Shown here piece by piece: positions 16,894-26,561 of a stretch of DNA of 64,000 nt (positions within the stretch are counted from its first letter, which is position 1; every line of letters begins with the position of its first letter). Origin of the DNA: Streptomyces decoyicus (lineage in GTDB: Bacteria; Actinomycetota; Actinomycetes; Streptomycetales; Streptomycetaceae); the NCBI RefSeq assembly GCF_019880305.1, contig NZ_CP082301.1:7750001-7814000 (forward strand), in the 5' to 3' direction. Under the pieces are notes generated by a model. That model was given only the letters and a program-made list of their open reading frames with translations, was not told the origin of the DNA and did not search any database. A program made the translations under genes and the position numbers.

Positions 16894-17673
16894 TCAGTTC
16901 GCGCCGCGGGACCTTCCGCTGCCGGCCAGCCCGGCCCCGACGACGGTGCTGCCCGTCGCGGCACGGGCCGGTTTGCCGATCGCCCGGCCGCTGCCCACCG
17001 GCTCGGCGCCGCCGGCTCCGGTACCGGGCCGCGGCGCCACGGGTTCCCGCGTCTCGGCCGTCGTACCGGATGCTCCGCCCAGCGTGGCGCGCAGTTCCTC
17101 GGTGTCCACCAGCATGCTCACCGGGCCGGTCGGGTTGAGGTACAGCGCATGCCCCGGCGGCAGCTGCTCGACGAGTTCGGCCACCGGCCGTCGGTCGTAC
17201 AGCAGACGGCCCACCGATTCGAGGTAGCTCTGCGAGGTGTAGACGGGGATCACCGGGGTGCCCTCGGGTGAGGCGGCAGCCAGTGGCGTACCGGTCGCGG
17301 TGACCAGGACGGAGACCTCCGCGCGTGCCAGCGCCTCGGAGACGGCCTCGCCCGGTCCGTAGCCGGTCGCGGCGAGCTGGATTGCGCTGTCGACCGCGTC
17401 GGTCGGCTCCGCCCAGTCCAGCATCTGGGGTGACGGCCGGTACTCCGGGTTGTCCCGCCACTCCACGATCTCGCCCGTCGGGCTCGAGCGCCATTGTCCG
17501 ATCAGCGCCCACAGGGGCGGTGGTCCCTCGCCCTGCCAGGTCAGATCCACCATGGCCAGCCAGTGGTCGGGTGCCTTGCGTGCCGCCTCGATGACCTCCG
17601 GCGGGGGCTCGGGCATCTCCTCGCCCGTCACCGGAACTCCCGCCGTCATCGCCGACTGTGTGCTCTCTTCCAT
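16894..17673 (-). CDS. SseB-domain protein, type VII secretion-associated type
   Basis: A 259-residue protein with an SseB-like region (about 110-200: VIPVYTSQSYLESVG, LPPGHALYLNPTGPVSMLV) preceded by a domain starting PPPEVIEAARKAPDHWLAMVD, which proteins annotated as type VII secretion-associated share. The last 50 residues are low complexity, rich in Gly and Ala. No ESX genes lie in the window, so a link to secretion is only by family name. Confidence 0.65.
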   Translation of the reverse strand: MEESTQSAMTAGVPVTGEEMPEPPPEVIEAARKAPDHWLAMVDLTWQGEGPPPLWALIGQWRSSPTGEIVEWRDNPEYRPSPQMLDWAEPTDAVDSAIQLAATGYGPGEAVSEALARAEVSVLVTATGTPLAAASPEGTPVIPVYTSQSYLESVGRLLYDRRPVAELVEQLPPGHALYLNPTGPVSMLVDTEELRATLGGASGTTAETREPVAPRPGTGAGGAEPVGSGRAIGKPARAATGSTVVGAGLAGSGRSRGAN

Positions 17674-17935
17674 GCAGCCCTCCGCAAACCCGCCGTTCCT
17701 ACACGTACGAGCGGGGCCCCGGAAACACGAGGCTCTCGCACTGACCTCACAGTGCCCACGGCCGGGGCGGACGTCTCACCGACGCACCGTGCGGACGGGG
17801 TGGGTACGCCGCCTGGCCGCGCGGAACGCGCCCGTACGGCGGACACCCGCGCCCTTACGGCGGACACCCCAGCGCGGCGCGGTCCGGGGGAGCGGCCGGT
17901 GTCCGCCGGTCACAGGGGCCGCATAGGCTGGCCGG

Positions 17936-18562
17936 ATGCAGGAGCAGTACCGCACGCTCGCGCGCGAGGGCGTCCACGAGATCGAGATCAACAAGTCCCG
18001 CTTCCTCTGCGCGCTCGCGCCGGTCGCGACCGAGGCCGAGGCCCAGGACTTCATCGCGCGCATCCGCAAGGAGCACCCCACGGCCCGCCATCACTGCTTC
18101 GCCTACGTCCTGGGCGCCGACGGCGGCATCCAGAAGGCGAGCGACGACGGCGAGCCGGGCGGCACCGCGGGCGTACCGATGCTTCAGATGCTGGTGCGCC
18201 GCGAGGTGCGCTTCGTCGTCGCCGTCGTCACCCGCTACTTCGGCGGGGTCAAGCTGGGCGCGGGCGGCCTCATCCGTGCGTACGGAGGCGTCGTCGGCGA
18301 GGCGCTGGACGTGCTGGGCACGGTCACCCGGCAGCGCTTCCGCCTGGTGACGGTCACCGTCGACCACCAGCGCGCGGGCCGGGTGGAGAACGATCTGCGC
18401 ACGACGGGACGGGCGGTGCGCGAGGTGACCTACGGGGCGGAGGTACGCATCGAGATCGGGCTGCCGGAGGCCGATCTGGACGCCTTCCGCGGCTGGCTCG
18501 CGGACACCACCGCCGGCACCGCTCGGCTGGAGCTCGGCGGCGAGGCGTACGGGGAGCTCTGA
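17936..18562 (+). CDS. IMPACT/YigZ-family protein
   Basis: A 208-residue protein of the IMPACT family with the N-terminal signature HHCFAYVLG and QKASDDGEPGGTAGVPML, and the C-terminal ferredoxin-like YigZ domain (about 135-205). Family members bind translation factors or nucleic acid; bacterial function is poorly known. ATG at 17936. Monocistronic by spacing. Confidence 0.92.
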   Translation: MQEQYRTLAREGVHEIEINKSRFLCALAPVATEAEAQDFIARIRKEHPTARHHCFAYVLGADGGIQKASDDGEPGGTAGVPMLQMLVRREVRFVVAVVTRYFGGVKLGAGGLIRAYGGVVGEALDVLGTVTRQRFRLVTVTVDHQRAGRVENDLRTTGRAVREVTYGAEVRIEIGLPEADLDAFRGWLADTTAGTARLELGGEAYGEL

Positions 18563-18737
18563 GGCGGGCGGTCCGGCCTGCCCCTGGGACGGCGGGGTTC
18601 GGCGGCCAGGAGGTGGGCCTGTTGCGCCGGAAAGTCCGGTACGGACCGGTGCGCCGGGGCGCGGATCGTGTCAGCCTGTGGCGCGGTGGGAACAGGCCGC
18701 GAAACCGTGTGCGTGCCGGCACGAGAAAGGCTTCTCC

Positions 18738-20261
18738 ATGCCTGAACTCCTCGATGAGCGCGTGGGATTCGTCCGCCGGATCGGGCTGTTCCAGGCCACC
18801 GCCATCAACATGAGTCAGATGTGCGGCATCGGCCCCTTCGTGACCATCCCGCTGATGGTCGCGGCGTTCGGCGGGCCGCAGGCCGTGACCGGGTTCCTCG
18901 CCGGCGCGGTCCTGGCGCTCGCTGACGGGCTGATCTGGGCCGAGCTGGGTGCGTCGCTGCCCGGGGCGGGCGGCAGCTATGTCTATCTGCGGCAGGCTTT
19001 CCAGTACCGGACCGGCAAGCTGATGCCGTTTCTGTTCGTCTGGACGGCCATGCTGTTCATCCCGCTGGGGATGTCCACCGGCGTGATCGGCTTTGTGCAG
19101 TACCTCGGCTATCTGTGGCCGGACATGAGCCCGGGGCAGGGCGACCTCGTCGGACTCGTCCTCACCGTGGGCATCATCGGCCTGCTGTGGCGACGGGTGG
19201 AGAACATCGCCAAGCTCACCGTCATCCTGTGGACGGTGATGATCGCCTCCGTCCTCCTGGTCATCGTCGCCGCCTTCACCCACTTCAGCGCGGAGCGTGC
19301 CTTCACCTACCCGGCCCACGCCTTCGAGCTGACGGCGAGTCACTTCTGGATCGGCTTCGCAGCCGGCCTGACGATCGGCATCTACGACTACCTCGGCTAC
19401 AACACCATCGCGTACATGGGCGCCGAGATCAGACAGCCCGGCCGCACCATCCCCCGCGCCGTCATCACCTCGATCCTGGGCATCATGACGATCTATCTGC
19501 TGCTGCAGATCGGCACCCTGGGCGTCGTGAACTGGCAGGACATGCTCGACCCGCACTCCACGGCGTCCTCCTCGGTCGCCTCCGCGGTGCTGGAGAAGGC
19601 CTGGGGCAGGGGCGCCGCCGACACCGTCACCGTGCTCATCCTCATCACCGCCGTCGCCTCCGTCTTCACCGGACTCCTGGGCGGCTCCCGGGTCCCCTAC
19701 GACGCCGCCCGCGACCGGGTCTTCTTCCGCCCGTACGGCAAGCTGCACCCCCGCCACCGCTTCCCCGTGCTGGGCCTGCTGACCATGGGAGCCGTGATGG
19801 CGGTGGGCTTCCTCATCGGACGGCACACCGACCTGGCCACCATCATCCAGCTGCTGACCACCGTCATGGTGATCGTGCAGTCGCTGGCCCAGGTCGCGGC
19901 GGTGACTGTGCTGCGCCGCCGTCAGCCGGGGCTGCGCCGTCCGTACCGGATGTGGCTCTATCCGCTGCCGAGCGTCGTGGCGCTGGCCGGCTGGCTGGTG
20001 ATCTACGGCTACGCGGACCGCAACTCGCCCGGCAGGCACCCCATCGAATGGTCGCTGGCGTGGGTCGGGGCGGGCGTCGTGGCCTTCCTCGCCTGGGCCC
20101 GCTACGAGAAGGAGTGGCCGTTCGGGCCGAAGCAGATCAGCGAGGAGTATCTGCATGGCGCGGATCCGGACGCCGAGGGGGCCGGAGGAGCCGAGGGGGC
20201 CGGAGGAGACAAGGGGGAGAAGGGAGCCGCGGGCACGGTGGGCGCCGCCGGGGGCAGTTGA
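18738..20261 (+). CDS. APC-family amino acid permease
   Basis: A 507-residue transporter of the amino acid-polyamine-organocation superfamily with about 12 hydrophobic segments. ATG at 18738 with GAGAAAGG upstream gives the normal N-terminus; the frame is open to 18678 without support. The first helix motif INMSQMCGIGPFVTIP, with the unwound GIG/GP substrate loop, is clear. The C-terminal 35 residues are a Gly/Ala/Glu repeat (GAEGAGG) and are probably cytoplasmic. Substrate unknown. Confidence 0.9.
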   Translation: MPELLDERVGFVRRIGLFQATAINMSQMCGIGPFVTIPLMVAAFGGPQAVTGFLAGAVLALADGLIWAELGASLPGAGGSYVYLRQAFQYRTGKLMPFLFVWTAMLFIPLGMSTGVIGFVQYLGYLWPDMSPGQGDLVGLVLTVGIIGLLWRRVENIAKLTVILWTVMIASVLLVIVAAFTHFSAERAFTYPAHAFELTASHFWIGFAAGLTIGIYDYLGYNTIAYMGAEIRQPGRTIPRAVITSILGIMTIYLLLQIGTLGVVNWQDMLDPHSTASSSVASAVLEKAWGRGAADTVTVLILITAVASVFTGLLGGSRVPYDAARDRVFFRPYGKLHPRHRFPVLGLLTMGAVMAVGFLIGRHTDLATIIQLLTTVMVIVQSLAQVAAVTVLRRRQPGLRRPYRMWLYPLPSVVALAGWLVIYGYADRNSPGRHPIEWSLAWVGAGVVAFLAWARYEKEWPFGPKQISEEYLHGADPDAEGAGGAEGAGGDKGEKGAAGTVGAAGGS

Positions 20262-20394
20262 GCCCTCCCTTCTCGGCGAGCGTGCCCGCCTTGCCATGGA
20301 GCTGCCGTTCCCGACGAGGGCCACTCGGTGGCGATCGCCGCCAGCATGTGCGTACGGGCCCGCCCGGCGGGCCGGCCACATCGCGGCCGGCACT

Positions 20395-20540
20395 GCGGCG
20401 AGGGCTATGCCGATCAGCGACGGAGCGATGATTCGGGCGACAGTGAAAGCGCACGTCAGCCGGGCGCTCGCCAAGCTGGGGCCGGCCAACCGGGTGCAGA
20501 GGGCACTGCTGGTCCGTGACGCGGGTCCGAAGTGGCTTCC
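20395..20540 (+). pseudogene. Remnant of a LuxR/NarL-type response regulator
   Basis: Within the 430-base gap between the permease and sbcD one frame encodes ATVKAHVSRALAKLG followed by NRVQRALLVRDAG, the recognition helix and last helix of a LuxR-type DNA-binding domain. Four extra residues interrupt the usual SDGTVKAHVS. No receiver domain, start or ribosome-binding site remains. The rest of the gap shows no gene. Confidence 0.65.
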
Positions 20541-20695
20541 GCGCACATCGGCGCTGGTGTGGATGCAAGAATGTGGGCCGTGACAGGCGGGGTGCGGTCG
20601 GCAGCCGTGGGGGCTGGGACCGGTCGCCGTAACCGCCTGGACCGGTGTGGGTTCGTGTGCTCTCGGAGGGAAAACATGCAGGTCGGAGCCGCTAG

Positions 20696-21862
20696 GTGAG
20701 ATTTCTGCACACCTCCGACTGGCATCTGGGACGGTCCTTCCACCGGGTGAGCCTGCTCTCCGCCCAGCGGGCGTTCCTCGATCATCTCGTCGAGACGGTG
20801 CGGGCCAGGGAGATCGACGCGGTGCTCGTCGCCGGCGATATCTACGACCGTGCCGTGCCGCCGCTCGCCGCCGTCGAGCTCTTCGATGACGCCCTGCACC
20901 GGCTCGCCGGTCTCGGTGTCCCGACGGTGATGATCTCCGGCAACCATGACTCGGCCCGCCGGCTGGGCGTCGGCTCCGGACTGATGGAGCAGGCCGGCAT
21001 CCATCTCCGCACCGACCCGGCCGGCTGCGGCACGCCGGTGCTGCTTGCGGATGCCCATGGCCCGGTGGCGCTCTACGGACTGCCGTACCTCGAACCCGCC
21101 ATGGTGCGCGACACCCTCGGCGCACGGCGGGCCGACCACGCAGAGGTGCTGGGCGCGGCGATGGGCCGGGTGCGGGCCGATCTCGCGGACCGGCCCGCGG
21201 GGACCCGTTCCGTGGTCCTTGCGCATGCCTTTGTCACCGGTGGCGCGGTCAGCGACAGCGAGCGCGATATCACGGTCGGCGGGGTCGCCTCCGTCCCCGT
21301 CGCCGTGTTCGACGGCGTGGACTACGTCGCGCTCGGGCATCTGCACGGCTGTCAGACCCTCACCGAGCGGGTTCGTTACTCCGGATCGCCGCTCGCCTAC
21401 TCCTTCTCCGAGGCCGGTCACCGCAAGTCGTCATGGATCGTGGATCTCGACGCGGACGGCGCCGTGCACGCGGAGCGGGTGGACTGCCCGGTGCCGCGGC
21501 CGCTGGCCCGTATCCGGGGACCGCTGGAGCAGCTGCTCGACGACCCGGAGCCGGGCCGGCACGAGGAGTCCTGGGTCGAGGCGACGCTCACCGACACCGC
21601 CCGCCCGCATGAGCCCATGGCCCGGCTCGCCCGGCGCTTCCCGCACATCGTCAGCCTCGTCTTCGATCCCGACGAGGGGCCCACCCGTTCGCCGGCCTCG
21701 TACGCGCAGCGGTTGCGCGGGCGCAGCGACCAGGAGATCGCCGAGGACTTCGTGGAACACGTACGGTCCGGCCGGGCGGCCGATGAGCAGGAGCGGGACG
21801 AACTGCGCTCGGCGATCGACGAGGTGCGTGTCGACGACATGGCGGCCGAGGTGGCGCGTTGA
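20696..21862 (+). CDS. sbcD: Exonuclease SbcCD subunit D
   Basis: A 388-residue Mre11-family nuclease with metal-binding motifs TSDWHLGRSF, AGDIYDR, SGNHDS and GHLHG. Together with SbcC it opens DNA ends and hairpins in repair. GTG at 20696; the ribosome-binding site is weak. The stop overlaps the SbcC start in the sequence TTGA, so the pair is coupled. Confidence 0.95.
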   Translation: MRFLHTSDWHLGRSFHRVSLLSAQRAFLDHLVETVRAREIDAVLVAGDIYDRAVPPLAAVELFDDALHRLAGLGVPTVMISGNHDSARRLGVGSGLMEQAGIHLRTDPAGCGTPVLLADAHGPVALYGLPYLEPAMVRDTLGARRADHAEVLGAAMGRVRADLADRPAGTRSVVLAHAFVTGGAVSDSERDITVGGVASVPVAVFDGVDYVALGHLHGCQTLTERVRYSGSPLAYSFSEAGHRKSSWIVDLDADGAVHAERVDCPVPRPLARIRGPLEQLLDDPEPGRHEESWVEATLTDTARPHEPMARLARRFPHIVSLVFDPDEGPTRSPASYAQRLRGRSDQEIAEDFVEHVRSGRAADEQERDELRSAIDEVRVDDMAAEVAR

Positions 21863-24800
21863 GGCTGCACCGGCTCACCCTCACCGCCTTCGGACCCTTC
21901 GGCGGCTCGCAGACCATCGACTTCGACCGGCTGTCGCGGGACGGCCTGTTTCTGCTGCACGGCCCGACGGGCGCGGGCAAGACCTCGGTCCTGGACGCGG
22001 TGTGCTTTGCGCTGTACGGATCGGTGCCCGGGGCGCGGCAGAGCGGCCAGGCGCTGCGCAGCGATCTGGCCGACCCGCTGACCCTCACCGAAGTCGTCCT
22101 CGAACTGACCGTGGGCGAGCGGCGGTTGGAGATCACCAGGCTCCCCGAGCAGCCACGCCCCAAGAAGCGGGGCAGCGGCACGACGAAGGAGAAGGCGCAG
22201 AGCAGGCTGCGGGAATTCGTTCCGGCGGGGACCGGGGCCGGGGGAGTGGCGGGCGGCGACGGGCCGGCGGACGGCGCGGGCGGCGACGGGCCGACGGACG
22301 GCGCGGGCGGCCACTGGAAGGCGCTGAGCCGCTCGCACCAGGAGATCGGCGAGGAGATCAGCCAGCTGCTCGGGATGAGCAAGGAGCAGTTCTGTCAGGT
22401 GGTGCTGCTTCCGCAGGGCGACTTCGCGCGCTTTCTGCGGGCCGACGCGGAGGCCCGCTCCCGGCTGCTGGGGCGGCTCTTCGACACCCGGCGGTTCGCG
22501 GCCCTCGAAGAGCAGTTGAATGCGCGCCGCAAGACGGCCGCTGACACGGTCACGGCGGGCGACGAACGGCTGTTGGCGCTGGCGCACCGGATGGCGCAGG
22601 CGGCGGGTGAGAGTTCCGATCTCACCGATCCGTCGGTCCCGGCGCCGGACCGGACCGGGCAGGCGACGGCGGGCGCAGCGGCGCGCGGACGCGGTGCCGC
22701 GGCCGGCGGGCGCGGCCGGGCGCAGGCGACGGCCGCGGCAAGGACGACGGTCACGGCGACCGTACCGGGGCAGGCCGGGTCCGTGGAGGGCGGTGGACGG
22801 GGCGGGCAGGCCGCGTCGGTCCGTACCGCCGCTGCGCAGGACCCGGCCGCACCCGGTCCCGGCGAGCCGGGCTTCGCTGAGGCGGTGCTGGTCAGGGCAG
22901 CCGTCGCCCGGGTGAGCGCACGGGAGCGGCTGGCGGTGGCTCGGTCCGCGGTGCACGCCGCGGAGGCCGCGGAGCACCAGGCGGCCGGGCGCTGGGAAGA
23001 GGCCCGCGAGCGGCACCGGCTCCAGCAGCGGTACGCGGACGCCCGGCGGCGGGCCGCCCGGCTCGATGACCGTGCCGAGGAGCGGGAGCGCACCCGCGAC
23101 AGGCTGGCGCGGGCGCGTGCGGCCGCGGAGGTCGCGCCCGCACTCGCCCTGCGCGACGCCGCCTGGCGCGAACTGGACGCGGCGCAGCGGGCCGAGCGAC
23201 AGCACAGAAGCCCGCTGCCGGCCGGCCTCGCCGACGCCGAGGGTGATCAACTCGCCGCACAGGAACGGCAGGTGCGGGAGGAGCTGGGCTCGCTCGGGGC
23301 GGCCCGGCGGGCCGAGCGGCGAGCCGCCGACATCAGCCGGGAGTGGGCCGGCCTCGACCGCGAGGCGCGGGCCGACGAGCAGACGCTGCTGGACGCCGCC
23401 GAGTGGCTCGCCACCTGGAGCGAGGCCCAGCGCGCCCACCGGCAGCGCATCGAGACGGCACAGGAGGCCGCCACCCGGGCCGAACAGCTCGGCACGCGGA
23501 TCGAACCCGCCGCCGAACGATGGGAGGCGGCCCGTCGTCGCGACCGGCTCGGTGCCGACGTGCGGTCGGCGGAAGGCGAACTGCTCGCCGCCCGGGAGCG
23601 GTCCGCGGCAGCCCATGAGCACTGGCTCGACCTCAAGGACCGCAGGCTGCGCGGGATCGCCGCCGAGCTCGCGGACGGGCTGCGCGACGGTCAGGCATGC
23701 GCGGTGTGCGGCGCCACCGAGCACCCCGACCCGGCCCGCGCCGACGCGGACCACGTCGACCGGACGGCCGAGGAGGCCGCCCTGGAAGCCCACCGTCAGG
23801 CCGAGGAGACCCGTCAGCAGGCGGCGGACCACCAGCAGTCGGCCAAGGAGGCGCTGGCCGCAGCGGCCGCCACGGCGGGGGACGCCCCGACCGGTGAACT
23901 CGCCGCGCAGGTCGAGGAGTTGCGCGCCGACTTCGCCCGCGCCCATGCGCTCGGCGCTGACCTCCATGCCGCCCGCGAGGCGCTCGGACGCGCCGAGCGT
24001 GAGTACGAACGGCGCCGCGACGAGCAGCAGCAGGCCGAGCGCCGGGCCGCTGCGCGTACCTCCCACCGTGAGGCGCTGGACCGCGAACGGGCCGCCTTGG
24101 AAGAGGAGCTGACCCGGGCGCGGGGCGACTGCCCGAGCGTGGCCGACCGGGCCGCACGGCTGGAGCGGCAGGTCGCCCTGCTCGCCGCGGCGGCGGAGGC
24201 GGCCCGGACGGCGAACGCCTGCGCCGAGCGGCTCAAGGAGGCCGACGCCGGGCTGTCCGACGCCGCCTACCGCGCAGGATTCGACACCCCGCAGGCCGCC
24301 GCGGAGGCGCTGCTCCGGGACGACGAATGGCGCGTGCTGCAACAGCAACTCGACGACTGGCAGGCCGAATCCGCCGCGGTGGAAGCGGAGCTGGCCGACC
24401 CCGGGACCTCCGCCGCCGCGGCCCTGCCGCCCGCGGACCCGGTCGCCGCGCAGGCCGCTCACCAAGCCGCGACGGCGCGGCTGCGAACGGCGTCCGCCAC
24501 CCATGCCGCGGCCCTGGAACGCTGTACGGAGCTCGACCGGCTCTCCGCCCGCGCCGAGGCCGATGCCCGTGCCCTGGCCCCGGTGCGCGCCGCCCACGAC
24601 CGCATCGCCCGTCTTGCCGCACTCGCCTCCGGAACGTCCACGGAGAACGAGCGGCGGATGCGCCTGGAATCGTATGTGCTCGCCGCCCGGCTCGAACAGG
24701 TCGCGGCCGCCGCCACGGCCCGGCTGCACCGGATGTCCGGCGGCCGCTACACCCTCGTCCACTCCGACGAACGGGCCGGCGGCGCCCGGCGCTCCGGCCT

Positions 24801-25149
24801 CGGCCTGCACGTCGTCGACGCCTGGACCGGCCACGAACGGGACACCTCCAGCCTCTCCGGCGGCGAGACCTTCTTCGCCTCGCTAGCGCTGGCGCTCGGC
24901 CTCGCCGATGTCGTCACCGACGAGGCGGGCGGCACCCGGCTGGACACCCTCTTCATCGACGAGGGGTTCGGGAGCCTGGACGAACAGACCCTGGACGAGG
25001 TACTGGACGTTCTGGACTCACTGCGCGAACGCGACCGCAGCGTCGGGATCGTCAGCCACGTCACCGACCTCAAGGCGCGGATCCCCTCCCAGCTGGAGGT
25101 CGTCAAGGACCGGTCGGGCTCGACGGTCCGGCATCGGGTACGGGGCTGA
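21859..25149 (+). CDS. sbcC: Exonuclease SbcCD subunit C
   Basis: A 1096-residue Rad50-like ATPase. TTG start overlaps the sbcD stop. Walker A is GPTGAGKT (35-42), long coiled coils follow, the zinc hook is CAVC (614-617), and the C-terminal lobe has the signature SLSGGETFFASLALALGLADV and Walker B FIDEGFGSLD. Two actinomycete-type low-complexity inserts are seen, one Gly/Asp/Ala-rich before GHWKALSRSHQEIGEE (about 128-150) and one Arg/Gly/Ala-rich (about 270-335). Confidence 0.95.
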   Translation: MRLHRLTLTAFGPFGGSQTIDFDRLSRDGLFLLHGPTGAGKTSVLDAVCFALYGSVPGARQSGQALRSDLADPLTLTEVVLELTVGERRLEITRLPEQPRPKKRGSGTTKEKAQSRLREFVPAGTGAGGVAGGDGPADGAGGDGPTDGAGGHWKALSRSHQEIGEEISQLLGMSKEQFCQVVLLPQGDFARFLRADAEARSRLLGRLFDTRRFAALEEQLNARRKTAADTVTAGDERLLALAHRMAQAAGESSDLTDPSVPAPDRTGQATAGAAARGRGAAAGGRGRAQATAAARTTVTATVPGQAGSVEGGGRGGQAASVRTAAAQDPAAPGPGEPGFAEAVLVRAAVARVSARERLAVARSAVHAAEAAEHQAAGRWEEARERHRLQQRYADARRRAARLDDRAEERERTRDRLARARAAAEVAPALALRDAAWRELDAAQRAERQHRSPLPAGLADAEGDQLAAQERQVREELGSLGAARRAERRAADISREWAGLDREARADEQTLLDAAEWLATWSEAQRAHRQRIETAQEAATRAEQLGTRIEPAAERWEAARRRDRLGADVRSAEGELLAARERSAAAHEHWLDLKDRRLRGIAAELADGLRDGQACAVCGATEHPDPARADADHVDRTAEEAALEAHRQAEETRQQAADHQQSAKEALAAAAATAGDAPTGELAAQVEELRADFARAHALGADLHAAREALGRAEREYERRRDEQQQAERRAAARTSHREALDRERAALEEELTRARGDCPSVADRAARLERQVALLAAAAEAARTANACAERLKEADAGLSDAAYRAGFDTPQAAAEALLRDDEWRVLQQQLDDWQAESAAVEAELADPGTSAAAALPPADPVAAQAAHQAATARLRTASATHAAALERCTELDRLSARAEADARALAPVRAAHDRIARLAALASGTSTENERRMRLESYVLAARLEQVAAAATARLHRMSGGRYTLVHSDERAGGARRSGLGLHVVDAWTGHERDTSSLSGGETFFASLALALGLADVVTDEAGGTRLDTLFIDEGFGSLDEQTLDEVLDVLDSLRERDRSVGIVSHVTDLKARIPSQLEVVKDRSGSTVRHRVRG

Positions 25150-25182
25150 GCGTGCCGGGCGGGGGCGTCACGGGGCCGCGGG

Positions 25183-25629
25183 TCACCGGCTGACGGCGCG
25201 GCGGGAGAGCGGCGAGGAGTAGACGACGCTGGTGGTCACCGCCCCCAGCGCGCCGATCCGGCCGGACACCTCCTCCAGATGCCTCATCGACCGGGCGGCG
25301 ACCTTGAGGACGAAGCAGTCGTCGCCCGTGACGTGGTGCGCCTCCAGGATCTCCGAAGTCGTCTCCAGCAGATCGTGGAACGGCTTGTAGTTGCCGTTCG
25401 GGTACCGCAGTCGCACGAAGGCCAGCACCGGCAGCCCGATGCGCTCGGGGTCGATCACCGCCGCGTAGCCCGAGATCACCCCGGCCTCCTCCAGCCGGCG
25501 GACCCGTTCGGTGACGGCGCTGGCGGACATGTTCACGGCGCGGGCGAGCTCGGCGTAGCCCGCGCGGCCGTTGTGCTGGAGGACGTCGAGGATGCGCCAG
25601 TCGGTGGCGTCAGGGGAATAGCCGGTCAT
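25183..25629 (-). CDS. Lrp/AsnC-family regulator
   Basis: A 148-residue Lrp-type regulator: helix-turn-helix about 10-55 (GRAGYAELARAVNMSASAVTERVRRLEEAG) and a RAM/ligand-binding domain with GDDCFVLKVAA. Start ATG 25629. It is divergent from a rhodanese gene with a 94-base gap containing TGGTGATCATCA (25673-25684), a plausible operator half-palindrome. Confidence 0.9.
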   Translation of the reverse strand: MTGYSPDATDWRILDVLQHNGRAGYAELARAVNMSASAVTERVRRLEEAGVISGYAAVIDPERIGLPVLAFVRLRYPNGNYKPFHDLLETTSEILEAHHVTGDDCFVLKVAARSMRHLEEVSGRIGALGAVTTSVVYSSPLSRRAVSR

Positions 25630-25723
25630 CCGGGCTGTCTAGCAGTGGAATCACCGGCAGATCAAGAGTTTCGCTGGTGATCATCACTTCTCGGCCCCGA
25701 AACGGGACCGTAAATTATCGGCC

Positions 25724-26272
25724 ATGCCCCTACAGACGCCGCGGCCCGCCGCCCCCAGCCCTGTCCTGGCCACCGCGCCGGCTGCGCCCGCCGACGCCGC
25801 CGCCTACTTCGCCGCCCGGCTCGCCTTCCACACCGATGTCGCCGATGTGCACACCGCCCTCGCGGGCGGTGCCACCGACTTCGTCGTCGTCGACTCCCGT
25901 AGTTCCGAGGCCTGGGACCAGGGCCATGTCCCGGGCGCCGTTCACCTGCCGGCCGCCCGCATCCCGCAGGACGCGGGGGAGCTGCTCGATCCGGCGGTCC
26001 CGGTCGTCGTGTACTGCTGGGGGCCCGGCTGCGACGGTGCCACCCGCGCCGCCCTCGCGCTGGCCCGGCTCGGCCACCGGGTCAAGGAGATGCTCGGCGG
26101 TATCGAGTACTGGATCCGGGAGGGCTACGAGGTCGAGACCCGGCAGGGCAGGGAACGGCGGCCGGCCGATCCGCTGACGGCGCCTGTGTCGGCTCCTCTG
26201 TCGGTTCCTGTGACGGATCCTGGGGCCGATCCTCTGACGGCTCCCGTGGGGGCGGGGGATTGCGGCTGCTGA
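25724..26272 (+). CDS. Rhodanese-domain protein
   Basis: A 182-residue single rhodanese domain with CDC25-like loop YCWGPGCDGATRA, where the first cysteine is the likely sulfur carrier. It could act as a sulfurtransferase or thiol sensor. The N-terminal 35 residues are Pro/Ala-rich and the tail repeats PLTAPV before ending GDCGC, with extra cysteines. Control by the divergent Lrp-type gene is likely. A very strong hairpin follows. Confidence 0.9.
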   Translation: MPLQTPRPAAPSPVLATAPAAPADAAAYFAARLAFHTDVADVHTALAGGATDFVVVDSRSSEAWDQGHVPGAVHLPAARIPQDAGELLDPAVPVVVYCWGPGCDGATRAALALARLGHRVKEMLGGIEYWIREGYEVETRQGRERRPADPLTAPVSAPLSVPVTDPGADPLTAPVGAGDCGC

Positions 26273-26295
26273 GCCTCCCCCCACCCCCGAACCCA

Positions 26296-26340
26296 CCCCC
26301 GCCCCCTCCCCCGAAGGGGGAGAGGGGGAGGGGGCGGGGG
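26296..26340 (+). terminator. Very strong GC hairpin after the rhodanese gene
   Basis: A 17-base C-rich arm (26296-26312) is perfectly complementary to a G-rich arm (26324-26340), with an 11-base spacer that itself contains GGGGG. It lies 23 bases after the stop. The strand asymmetry (pure pyrimidine to pure purine apart from one G/C) could also form other structures. Confidence 0.75.
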
Positions 26341-26350
26341 AAGCGCTTCG

Positions 26351-26502
26351 CGTGGTGTGTGCGCAGGACGGCGCCGGTGTGCGGAAAGGCGCGCGTGGTG
26401 TGTGCGCAGGACGGTGCCGGTGTGGGGAAAGGCGCGCGTGGTGTGTGCGCAGGACGGTGCCGGTGTGGGGAAAGGCGCGCGTGGTGTGTGCGCAGGACGG
26501 CG
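26351..26502. repeat. 43-bp tandem repeat (about 3.5 copies)
   Basis: The block starting CGTGGTGTGTGCGCAGGACG recurs at 26351, 26394, 26437 and 26480, exactly 43 bases apart, with one or two differences; the fourth copy is partial. There are no spacers, so it is not CRISPR. It fills the gap before the SDR gene and leaves 60 bases before its start. 43 is not a multiple of three, so it is not coding. Confidence 0.9.
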
Positions 26503-26561
26503 ATCCGGCGGGCGGAAATGCGGGTGACAGCCTCGCCCGGCGGCCACCAGGCTGGTGTGTC

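Noticed and set aside
18354..21125. Long minus-strand open frame opposite the permease and sbcD
   Set aside because: It runs across three real genes in the other direction, has no motif and no ribosome-binding site, and is a composition effect.
21418..24834. Very long minus-strand open frame opposite sbcC
   Set aside because: It mirrors the coding strand of sbcC, which has all Rad50 motifs. Long antisense frames are expected in DNA this rich in G+C.
26351..26502. Tandem repeat as a CRISPR array
   Set aside because: The repeats are directly adjacent with no spacers, and no cas gene is present.
26352..26561. N-terminal extension of the SDR through the repeat
   Set aside because: It would encode an out-of-phase 43-base repeat, and GTG 26562 gives the normal SDR length.
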